From: an uncultured Chlorobiales bacterium
GTDB lineage: Bacteria; Bacteroidota; Chlorobiia; Chlorobiales; Chlorobiaceae
Assembly (NCBI GenBank): GCA_903901395.1
Contig: CAIUQW010000178.1
Span: 1-13,550 of the forward strand
Direction: 5' to 3'
Length of the DNA: 13,550 bases
Positions within the stretch are counted from its first letter, which is position 1. Each line of letters begins with the position of its first letter. The notes beneath the pieces were generated by a model. That model did no database searches and was not told the DNA's origin. It saw only the letters and a program-made list of their open reading frames with translations. The position numbers and the translations under genes are program-made. Positions 1 to 5,605 of this stretch are shown here, piece by piece.

Positions 1-87
1 CAGGGCGGATTGGGAAAAATGTATCAGTTGTTCGGGGCTGATATGGATAAGTTGATAGAAGAAATGAATGAGGAGTTAGTGGCATGA
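1..87 (+). CDS. hsdR: HsdR, type I restriction subunit, C-terminal end only (partial)
   Basis: An open frame enters from the left edge and ends at TGA 85-87, leaving 28 codons. The visible peptide contains GKMYQLFGADMDKLIEEMNE and ends ELVA. This resembles the extreme C-terminus of type I restriction HsdR subunits, where a GK.YQLFG segment and an acidic helix close the protein. HsdR is the ATP-dependent translocase and nuclease subunit that joins HsdM and HsdS. None of its helicase or nuclease motifs lie in the window, so the call rests on this tail and on hsdS and hsdM lying downstream on the same strand. The last 12 codons are duplicated just before hsdS (852-887). Confidence is good for the family and nil for activity. 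Confidence 0.7.
   Translation, partial: QGGLGKMYQLFGADMDKLIEEMNEELVA
52..87 (+). repeat. Direct repeat, copy 1: true 3' end of hsdR
   Basis: Copy 1 of a 36-bp direct repeat whose copy 2 is at 852-887, exactly 800 bp away. The two match at 29 of 36 positions. Copy 1 encodes LIEEMNEELVA plus stop as the natural end of hsdR. Confidence 0.85.
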
Positions 88-91
88 GTCC

Positions 92-173
92 TTTGGGAAG
101 CCCCCCTGGCCCCCCTTTTTCTAAGGGAGGGGGATGTAGTACCTCCTCTATCCGAGGGGGGGATGTAGTACCT
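92..173 (+). repeat. C-rich dispersed repeat, forward copy plus a truncated second copy
   Basis: Five bases after the hsdR stop begins a C-tract/G-tract element: TTTGGGAAG, a C-run, CTTTTTCTAAGGG, then a G-run. It is followed by GGGGGATGTAGTACCT at 129-144, and the same 16 bases recur at 158-173 behind a truncated G-run. The C-run/T-run/G-run core can fold on itself. The first copy closely matches the one at 664-706, including the TTTGGGAAG lead-in, so the DUF559 gene lies between direct repeats. No gene is visible here. The family recalls the C-rich palindromic repeats common in cyanobacteria and Chlorobi; this is from memory, not searched. Confidence 0.75.
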
Positions 174-183
174 GTCTCCTACC

Positions 184-262
184 TTCCTCCTTTAAAAAAG
201 GATGGGATGCAGCTACTTTCCTCTACCTTCCCCCTTTAAAAAAGGGGGAGCGAGGGGGATTC
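184..262 (-). repeat. C-rich dispersed repeat, two inverted copies
   Basis: Two copies lie in the opposite orientation to the one at 92. A degenerate copy starts at 184 (TTCCTCCTTTAAAAAAGGA) and a fuller one spans 226-262 (CCTTCCCCCTTTAAAAAAGG, then GGGAGCGAGGGGGATTC). Read on the minus strand, the second gives GAATCCCCCT, a C-run, TTTTTTAAAGGGGG, which is the same family as the plus-strand copies. Each core is a near-perfect palindrome around TTTAAA. With 92-173 they fill the interval between hsdR and the DUF559 gene. Confidence 0.72.
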
Positions 263-307
263 AGGAAGAATGAGAGGAAATGATGAAGGTAGAATGTAAA
301 AAGGCGA

Positions 308-709
308 ATGATGGAAGCGTACAACAAAAAGCTCAAGGAGCCATCACGAAAATTGCGCTGCGAAATGACCGATGCAGAGCAGCATCTCTGGTCACTGCTG
401 CGTCGAAAGCAGATACATGGCGTGCAGTTCAACCGGCAGAAACCAATTCTTAACTACATTGTTGATTTCTACTGTGCACAAGCAAAGTTGGTGATTGAAC
501 TGGACGGCAGTCAACATTATGAACCCGAACATCGAGAGAAAGACCAGGTTCGGGATCAGACATTGGCGGAATTGGGGTTGCTTGTGCTGCGATACGACAA
601 CCGGCAAGTGCTGTTGGAGACGGAGGCGGTCGTTGAGGATATTTATACGAAAGTGGGAGAGCGTTTGGGAAGCCCCCCCGGCCTCCCTTTTTCTAAGGGG
701 GGAATGTAA
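308..709 (+). CDS. DUF559 (Vsr-like) endonuclease-domain protein
   Basis: A 133-residue protein of the DUF559 family, small PDDEXK-fold proteins related to very-short-patch-repair endonucleases. Diagnostic segments are MTDAEQHLWSLLR at residues 20-32, FNRQKPI near 41-47, YIVDFYC at 50-56 and KLVIELDGSQH at 60-70. Asp53, Glu64 and Asp66 would be the likely metal-binding residues. LRYDN near 94-98 fits the last strand of the fold. Cellular roles in this family are mostly unproven; mismatch or branched-DNA nicking is inferred from the Vsr relationship. Two adjacent ATGs (308, 311) could start it, with only a weak AAGG upstream. The last ~13 residues (GSPPGLPFSKGGM) are encoded by a repeat copy, so the natural protein probably ended near ERL. 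It sits between hsdR and hsdS on the same strand but is not a standard part of type I systems. Confidence 0.85.
   Translation: MMEAYNKKLKEPSRKLRCEMTDAEQHLWSLLRRKQIHGVQFNRQKPILNYIVDFYCAQAKLVIELDGSQHYEPEHREKDQVRDQTLAELGLLVLRYDNRQVLLETEAVVEDIYTKVGERLGSPPGLPFSKGGM
664..706 (+). repeat. C-rich dispersed repeat, forward copy at the 3' end of the DUF559 gene
   Basis: TTTGGGAAG, a C-run, CTTTTTCTAAGGG and a G-run repeat the element at 92 with few differences. This copy is read as the last codons of the DUF559 gene, which stops at 707-709 directly after it. Together with the copy at 92 it forms a direct repeat about 570 bp apart bracketing the nuclease gene, so recombination between the two would remove the gene. 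Confidence 0.75.
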
Positions 710-740
710 GATGTGGCGGTTCAAGGTCGGCGCTGTGTTC

Positions 741-780
741 GAAATCCCCCCTGCCCCCCTTTTTCTAAGGGGGGGAATGT
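741..780 (+). repeat. C-rich dispersed repeat, third forward copy
   Basis: GAAATCCCCCC, TGCCCCCC, TTTTTCTAAGGG and a G-run followed by AATGT. It is the same family as the copies at 92 and 664 but lacks the TTTGGGAAG lead-in. It lies in the 179 bases between the DUF559 stop and hsdS, where no gene is seen. Confidence 0.72.
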
Positions 781-796
781 CGCCCCCATCTTCAAC

Positions 797-850
797 CCTC
801 CCCCTTTGAAAAAGGGGGATTGAGGGGGATTAAAAGGGTTCGAGGGGGAT
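797..850 (-). repeat. C-rich dispersed repeat, inverted copy with a truncated extra unit
   Basis: CCTCCCCCTTTGAAAAAGGG is followed by GGATTGAGGGGGATT, the inverted orientation also found at 226-262. A further partial unit, CGAGGGGGAT, follows at 841-850. It ends directly at the duplicated hsdR tail (852-887), so the junction between repeat and duplicated coding sequence is sharp. Confidence 0.72.
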
Positions 851-851
851 T

Positions 852-887
852 TTAATTGAGGAAATAAATGAGGAGTTAGTGACGTAA
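852..887 (+). repeat. Direct repeat, copy 2: displaced hsdR tail carrying the hsdS ribosome-binding site
   Basis: This 36-bp stretch repeats the final 12 codons of hsdR (52-87), stop codon included, and would read LIEEINEELVT then TAA. It has no start codon and is out of context, so it is a fragment. Of the seven differences from copy 1, four are at third positions of sense codons, two are in the final Ala/Thr codon and one is in the stop. The GAGGAG coding Glu-Glu (870-875) is the only Shine-Dalgarno-like sequence before the hsdS ATG at 889, though its 13-base spacing is long. Confidence 0.85.
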
Positions 888-888
888 T

Positions 889-2502
889 ATGAAGGCTCTG
901 GATAATATTTCTCTCTGGGATTTACCAAGTCATTGGGAAAAAGCATTTCTATCTGATCTTGGTGCAGGAGAAAATGCAATCGTAGATGGGCCGTTCGGCT
1001 CAAATTTAAAAACCTCCGACTACATTGAAAACAATGTTAACGGTATCCCAGTTCTTACTACAAAAAATCTTGCGGGCGACTATTCAGATTCAAGTGTCAG
1101 ATATATTTCTATTGCGAAATATGAGCAGTTAAAAAGAAGCAAGGTCGAACCTGGCGATATTTTAGTTGCAAAAATTGGCTCAATTGGGAAAACAGGAATA
1201 TACCCTAAAAACCAAAAGACAGCGATCATTCCAGCCAACCTACTCAAGTATACCGTAAATAAAAAGGTATGTTTTGGTTATGTATACAACTACTTAAACT
1301 ATTCCGGATTTCAAAAATTCATACAAGGAATCTCAACTGCTACTGCTCAACCAGCATTTAACGTTACGAAATTCAGGGCATTACCTATTCCGATTCCTCC
1401 TCTCAACGAACAACATCGCATCGTAGCAAAAATCGAAGAACTCTTCTCCGAGCTGGATAAGGGCATCGAAAGTCTGAAGACTGCGCGTGACCAGCTCAAA
1501 GTGTACCGTCAAGCTCTGCTGAAACACGCCTTTGAAGGCAAACTCACCGAGCAGTGGCGCAAAGAAAACGCTGACAAGCTCGAAACCGCAGAGCAGCTTT
1601 TGGAGCGCATCAAGCACGAACGAGAAGTCCGCTACCAGCAGCAACTCGAAGAGTGGAAAGTCGCGATTGAGAAATGGGAAGCGGATGGAAAGGTTGGGAA
1701 AAGACCGAGTAAACCGCAAAGTCCTCCTGATGTTCAAGCAAAGAACATAGACAAATCAAATACACCTGACGGTTGGGCCTTCATCAAGGCATTGTATATT
1801 TCAGATTTTATCACAAAAGGCACTACCCCAGAAAAAAGTGAACTTTTTGATGGTAAGGGTGATGTTCCTTTTATAAAAGTTTACAATCTGACAAGGAGTG
1901 GTAAGTTAGATTTTTCAATTGATCCAACATTTGTCTCAAATTCCATTCACAATGGATTCTTAAGTCGCTCAAAGTGTAGGCCTGGCGATATTTTGATGAA
2001 TATAGTTGGCCCGCCACTCGGAAAAGTTTCAGTTGTTCCGAATACCTATCCAGAGTGGAACATAAACCAAGCAATAGTGAGATATCGAACTAATATTATA
2101 GAAGGAAATTATTTATCTAACTATCTTTTGTCTGATGGCACAATCCGTTCCATCATGAAAAAATCAAAAGCAACGGCAGGTCAATTTAATTTAACTTTGG
2201 AAACATGCAGAGATATAATATTGCCTGTATGCTCAATATCTGAACAAAAAGAGATAAACTCATTACTTGATGAACGATTTTCTGTAATTGATCAGCTTGA
2301 GTCAGATATTGATGACAACTTGTCAAAATCCGAAGCCCTCCGCCAATCCATTCTGAAAAAAGCCTTTTCCGGCCAGTTGGTGCCGCAAGACCCGAATGAT
2401 GAACCGGCATCCGTCTTGCTGGAGCGTATCGCCAGAGAAAAGGCGGAAGCTGCGGCAACGCCGAAAAAGAGCAGAGCAGCTAAAGCTGCGCAGAACGTAT
2501 AA
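889..2502 (+). CDS. hsdS: HsdS, type I restriction-modification specificity subunit
   Basis: A 537-residue DNA-recognition subunit that chooses the bipartite target for the HsdM methylase and HsdR nuclease. It has the normal two-half build. Target-recognition domain 1 covers about residues 1-165 and contains GPFGSNLKTSDY and PGDILVAKIGSIGK. A central conserved helical region starts at PPLNEQHRIVAKIEELFSEL (about 169 on) and runs through KHAFEGKLTEQWR. Domain 2 follows at about 285-485 with PGDILMNIVGPPLGK. A C-terminal conserved helix has LRQSILKKAFSGQLVPQDP. It is longer than many HsdS because of a charged, probably coiled-coil insert (EEWKVAIEKWEADGKVGK) after the central helix. Both recognition domains are clearly AT-richer than the conserved regions, a mosaic expected from domain swapping. 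hsdM starts 19 bases after its stop. Confidence 0.95.
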   Translation: MKALDNISLWDLPSHWEKAFLSDLGAGENAIVDGPFGSNLKTSDYIENNVNGIPVLTTKNLAGDYSDSSVRYISIAKYEQLKRSKVEPGDILVAKIGSIGKTGIYPKNQKTAIIPANLLKYTVNKKVCFGYVYNYLNYSGFQKFIQGISTATAQPAFNVTKFRALPIPIPPLNEQHRIVAKIEELFSELDKGIESLKTARDQLKVYRQALLKHAFEGKLTEQWRKENADKLETAEQLLERIKHEREVRYQQQLEEWKVAIEKWEADGKVGKRPSKPQSPPDVQAKNIDKSNTPDGWAFIKALYISDFITKGTTPEKSELFDGKGDVPFIKVYNLTRSGKLDFSIDPTFVSNSIHNGFLSRSKCRPGDILMNIVGPPLGKVSVVPNTYPEWNINQAIVRYRTNIIEGNYLSNYLLSDGTIRSIMKKSKATAGQFNLTLETCRDIILPVCSISEQKEINSLLDERFSVIDQLESDIDDNLSKSEALRQSILKKAFSGQLVPQDPNDEPASVLLERIAREKAEAAATPKKSRAAKAAQNV

Positions 2503-2521
2503 CTATTTAGAAAAAAACAAG

Positions 2522-4015
2522 ATGACCGCCGATACCATTATTTCCAAAGTCTGGAGTTTCTGTACCACCCTTCGCGATGACGGCGTCGGGTATGGTGACT
2601 ACCTTGAGCAGTTGACCTACCTCATCTTCCTGAAAATGGCCGATGAATACAGCAAGCCACCCTATAACCGGGAAATCGACATCCCCGCAGAGTACAACTG
2701 GAAAAGCCTCTGCACCCCAAAAGGCGCGGCGCTGGAAACCCATTACATGACCCTTCTGCGCAAACTCGCCAACAGAAAAGGAATGCTCGGGCAGATATTC
2801 ACCAAGTCGCAGAACAAGATTCAGGACCCGGCCAAGCTCTCGCGCCTGATCGCGATGGTGGACGACACCAACTGGGTCGTGCTCGATGCCGACACCAAAG
2901 GCACCATCTACGAAGGGCTGCTCGAAAAGAACGCCGAAGACACCAAGTCCGGCGCGGGCCAGTACTTCACCCCTCGCGCGCTCATCAAGGCAATGGTAAC
3001 CTGTATGCGCCCGGAACCGCACAAGACCATTGCCGATCCGGCCTGCGGCACCGGCGGTTTCTTCCTCGCCGCGTACGACTATCTGACGAATACCGATAAC
3101 TACAGCCTCGATAAAAATCAGAAATTCTTCCTCAAGCATCTGACCTTCAGCGGCAACGAAATCGTCTCCAGCACCCGCCGCATGTGCCTGATGAACATGT
3201 TCCTGCACAACATCGGCGAGATCGACGGCGAAAGCACCGTCAGCTCCACCGACGCCCTGATCGCACCACCGCCGGAAACGGTGGACTTGGTGCTCGCCAA
3301 TCCGCCCTTCGGCAAAAAAAGCAGCATGACCTTCACCAACGAGGAGGGCGAACAGGAGAAAGACGATCTCACCTACAACCGTCAGGACTTCTGGGCCACG
3401 ACCTCCAACAAGCAGGTCAACTTCGTGCAGCACATCCGCACCATGCTGAAATCGACAGGCCGCGCCGCCGTCGTCGTACCCGACAACGTCCTCTTTGAAG
3501 GCGGAGCGGGTGAAACCGTCCGGAAAAAGCTGATGGAGACCACCGAGCTGCACACCATTCTGCGGCTCCCGACCGGCATCTTCTACGCCAACGGAGTCAA
3601 GGCAAACGTCCTCTTCTTCGACAACCACCCGGCGCAGAAAGAGCCGTGGACAAAAGAGGTGTGGATTTACGATTACCGCACCAACATCCATCACACCCTC
3701 AAGAAAAAGCCGTTGCGCTTCGAGGATCTTCAGGAGTTCATCGAATGCTACAATCCCAAAAACCGCCTCGACCGTAAAGAGAGCTGGAGCGCCGAAACCA
3801 GCCCGGAAGGCCGCTGGCGCAAATACAGCTACAATGAAATCATCGCCAGAGACAAAACCAGCCTCGATATCTTCTGGCTGAAAGACAAATCCCTCGCCGA
3901 CCTCGACAACCTGCCCGACCCCGAAGAGCTGGCGGCAGAGATCATCGAAAACATCGAAGCCGGCCTGAACAGCTTCCGCCAAATCGCCGCCACTCTCGGG
4001 GCGAACGAGGAATGA
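2522..4015 (+). CDS. hsdM: HsdM, type I restriction-modification DNA methyltransferase (N6-adenine)
   Basis: A 497-residue methylase subunit that transfers a methyl group from S-adenosylmethionine to adenine in the target chosen by HsdS. The AdoMet-binding motif DPACGTGG is at residues 172-179, and the catalytic NPPFG (family N/D-PP-Y/F) begins at 260. The N-terminal helical domain (IISKVWSFCTTLRDDGVGY, then LEQLTYLIFLKMADEY) and AGQYFTPRALI just before motif I are typical of HsdM. The start at 2522 is preferred because the protein there aligns with the conserved family N-terminus. An upstream in-frame ATG at 2396 would overlap hsdS by over 100 bases and add unrelated basic sequence. The ribosome-binding site is weak, so coupling to hsdS translation 19 bases upstream is likely. 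Composition is GC-rich, like the men genes and unlike the HsdS recognition domains. Confidence 0.96.
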   Translation: MTADTIISKVWSFCTTLRDDGVGYGDYLEQLTYLIFLKMADEYSKPPYNREIDIPAEYNWKSLCTPKGAALETHYMTLLRKLANRKGMLGQIFTKSQNKIQDPAKLSRLIAMVDDTNWVVLDADTKGTIYEGLLEKNAEDTKSGAGQYFTPRALIKAMVTCMRPEPHKTIADPACGTGGFFLAAYDYLTNTDNYSLDKNQKFFLKHLTFSGNEIVSSTRRMCLMNMFLHNIGEIDGESTVSSTDALIAPPPETVDLVLANPPFGKKSSMTFTNEEGEQEKDDLTYNRQDFWATTSNKQVNFVQHIRTMLKSTGRAAVVVPDNVLFEGGAGETVRKKLMETTELHTILRLPTGIFYANGVKANVLFFDNHPAQKEPWTKEVWIYDYRTNIHHTLKKKPLRFEDLQEFIECYNPKNRLDRKESWSAETSPEGRWRKYSYNEIIARDKTSLDIFWLKDKSLADLDNLPDPEELAAEIIENIEAGLNSFRQIAATLGANEE

Positions 4016-4056
4016 TGGGCAAAGCAAACGACAACACAACACCGACGCGCTTATGA
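4012..4056 (+). other. 14-codon ORF bridging hsdM and menH by overlapping start/stop codons
   Basis: The hsdM stop (TGA 4013-4015) is part of AATGATGG, giving ATGs at 4012 and 4015. Reading from 4012 gives MMGKANDNTTPTRL and a TGA at 4054-4056 that overlaps the menH start in ATGA. It may be a coupling peptide that hands ribosomes from hsdM to menH, or the surviving tail of a gene that once overlapped menH (menD would be a natural candidate). No homology can be judged from 14 residues. Confidence 0.35.
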
Positions 4057-4868
4057 CCTCGCCATCATCGAACATCCCGCTCCACCTCGCCACCATCGGC
4101 GATCCGGCGCTGCCGAAGATCGTGTTTCTGCACGGCTTTCTCGGCTCGGGAAGCGACTGGCTGCCGTTTGCTCGGAAGTTGGATGGACGCTATTGCAACA
4201 TCCTCGTCGATCTGCCGGGGCATGGCGAGGCGGGAATTCCGGCGGATGGCGAAGCGGAGGGATTTTTCATGCGCACGGTCGAGGCGCTGGCGGGCGAGAT
4301 TCGGCGGCTGAGCACGGAACCGTGCGTGCTCGTGGGCTATTCGATGGGAGGGCGGATCGGGCTGGCGCTGGCGTTGCGGCATCCCGAGCTGTTCTCGAAG
4401 GCAGTGATCGTCTCGTCTTCGCCGGGATTGCGGACGGAAGAGGAGCGGGCGGCGCGGCGGAAAAGCGACGAGGGAATCGCCCGCAAGATCGAGAGGAATT
4501 TCGAGGGTTTCATCGAGTTCTGGTACGACCAGCCGCTCTTCGCGACCTTGAAAAGTCACGCACTTTTCCGCGAGGTCGAGGTGCAACGCAAGCAAGGCTC
4601 GCCGGAACATCTCGCCCGTGCGTTGCGCCGGCTCGGCACGGGCAACCAGCCGTCGTTCTGGAACGAGCTGCCGGAATGCCGCGTTCCGATACTCTTCTTC
4701 ATCGGCGAAAAAGATACAAAGTACGTGGAGATCGGCCATCGAATGGCGGAAATCTGTCCCGAATCGCGACTCGAATTCTTCGCCAAATGCGGCCATACGC
4801 TGCATATCGAAGAGCCGGAGCGTTTTCTGGCGAGCGTGGAACGGTTTATAGGGAATGCGAAAAAATAG
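4053..4868 (+). CDS. menH: MenH, 2-succinyl-6-hydroxy-2,4-cyclohexadiene-1-carboxylate synthase
   Basis: A 271-residue alpha/beta-hydrolase that eliminates pyruvate from SEPHCHC to give SHCHC in menaquinone synthesis. Visible features are the oxyanion-side FLHGFLGSGSDW at 25-36, DLPGHG at 53-58, and the nucleophile elbow GYSMGGR with Ser97. FWYDQPLF at 156-163 is a MenH hallmark, GEKD places the acid at Asp221, and CGHTLHIEEP places the base at His248. The family is full of look-alike esterases, but FWYDQPLF and menB-menC-menE 2.2 kb downstream favour MenH. The ATG at 4053 overlaps a short upstream reading frame as ATGA, so translation is probably coupled. It is separated from menB by a terminator-like hairpin and a block of minus-strand accessory genes, so it may now be transcribed with the hsd genes. 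Confidence 0.88.
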   Translation: MTSPSSNIPLHLATIGDPALPKIVFLHGFLGSGSDWLPFARKLDGRYCNILVDLPGHGEAGIPADGEAEGFFMRTVEALAGEIRRLSTEPCVLVGYSMGGRIGLALALRHPELFSKAVIVSSSPGLRTEEERAARRKSDEGIARKIERNFEGFIEFWYDQPLFATLKSHALFREVEVQRKQGSPEHLARALRRLGTGNQPSFWNELPECRVPILFFIGEKDTKYVEIGHRMAEICPESRLEFFAKCGHTLHIEEPERFLASVERFIGNAKK

Positions 4869-4905
4869 TATCAGTGCCGCTTACCAGTGAAGCGGCTTTC
4901 TGATA
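4869..4905 (+). terminator. Terminator-like hairpin after menH
   Basis: GCCGCTT (4876-4882) pairs perfectly with AAGCGGC (4890-4896) around a 7-base loop, followed by TTTCTG. The outer bases TATCAG (4869-4874) and CTGATA (4900-4905) also pair. It begins directly after the menH stop. The U-tract is short, so efficiency is uncertain. It marks the end of the plus-strand unit before the oppositely oriented genes. Confidence 0.65.
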
Positions 4906-4991
4906 ATCTGTTTGTTGTCGATTGTTCGAAATATCTCAATTCAACCTTTTCAGGAGCGCCCTTTATGGTAAATCAATCAGACGCAATAGAC

Positions 4992-5531
4992 CTATTTACT
5001 TTTCAATACAGACATCAAATACATTATATAAAGCGTCCTGTCTTTTACCATCTTTGCTGTAAGCTTATCAATATCACCTTCTCTGATCAATACATACATC
5101 GTCCCGTCATTGCTCTCTTTTATTAATAATCTCTCCATTTCAATATTTTTATCTCTCATCACAATCCATTGCTTCTGAGCTTCTCTCAGTACGCCTCTCT
5201 CTGAATCATTTAACATTGAATACAGCTTTTTATACTGTATGTTAAGTTCTCTGTCCCAAATTGCAGACTCGATTAAGCAATAAATACCTCCCGTCCCGCC
5301 TCCAGAATTATCCAGACATTTCTGGATATATTCATTATAGTTTTTCTCAAAATTCTCAACTGTGCCAAACTCATCCAACGTATGCTGATAAGCAATATTA
5401 TCAGCACCATGCACGCAGTTATACTGACAAAAATTGAACTCGATAAGTACAAGCGTCAACATCAAAAGCCTTTTGTATAATGAAAGAAATCTGATAACCT
5501 TATATAGCCTCAACCCATAAATGCCAGCCAT
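4992..5531 (-). CDS. LprI-like (DUF1311) secreted protein, lysozyme-inhibitor LprI family
   Basis: A 179-residue protein with an N-terminal basic stretch and hydrophobic segment (LYKRLLMLTLVLIEF), then a probable signal-peptidase site near CVHGA. The mature part carries the family pattern: a Cys (KCLDNSGG), a second Cys (GIYCLIESAIWDRELN), then QYKKLYSML and REAQKQWIVMRD. LprI of Mycobacterium tuberculosis binds lysozyme, but most family members are uncharacterised, so only an exported or periplasmic location is inferred. The start at 5531 is well supported: GGAGAG lies three bases upstream on the minus strand (5535-5540). It is AT-rich compared with the men genes, which suggests later acquisition. 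The unrecognised gene at 5606-6145 lies 74 bases upstream on the same strand. Confidence 0.8.
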   Translation of the reverse strand: MAGIYGLRLYKVIRFLSLYKRLLMLTLVLIEFNFCQYNCVHGADNIAYQHTLDEFGTVENFEKNYNEYIQKCLDNSGGGTGGIYCLIESAIWDRELNIQYKKLYSMLNDSERGVLREAQKQWIVMRDKNIEMERLLIKESNDGTMYVLIREGDIDKLTAKMVKDRTLYIMYLMSVLKSK

Positions 5532-5534
5532 TAT

Positions 5535-5540
5535 CTCTCC
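5535..5540 (-). promoter_or_regulatory. Strong ribosome-binding site of the LprI-like gene
   Basis: The minus strand reads GGAGAG, then ATA, then ATG. This is the clearest Shine-Dalgarno sequence in the window and fixes the start at 5531 rather than the internal Met at about codon 24. Confidence 0.75.
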
Positions 5541-5605
5541 TTTTTTTATGATCAGACTTCATCGTTCACTGCTCTGTTGCAGGGGTTTATAATAGTGTGC
5601 CTCAA

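Noticed and set aside
92..262. Clustered repeats as a possible CRISPR array
   Set aside because: Units are irregular in length and spacing, face both directions and lack unique spacers of constant size; no cas genes are visible.
711..809. Short plus-strand frame between the DUF559 gene and hsdS
   Set aside because: It is largely the translation of the C-rich repeats (PPAPLFLRGG type) and is not a gene.
88..888. Insert as a classical IS element with its own transposase
   Set aside because: No transposase-like frame is present, the flanking 36-bp copies are diverged coding sequence rather than short exact target duplications, and no terminal inverted repeats at the outer edges were seen.
2507..4096. 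529-codon open frame on the minus strand opposite hsdM
   Set aside because: hsdM has unmistakable methylase motifs on the other strand; the opposite frame is low-complexity and rich in Val, Gly and Ala, as expected for a shadow in GC-rich DNA.
4887..5126. Plus-strand frame after menH, including an ATG at 4965 with a GGAG upstream
   Set aside because: The ribosome-binding site is well spaced, but the peptide has no recognisable character and most of it is antisense to the LprI-like gene, whose own start signal is stronger. It could be the remnant of a gene start, which cannot be supported.
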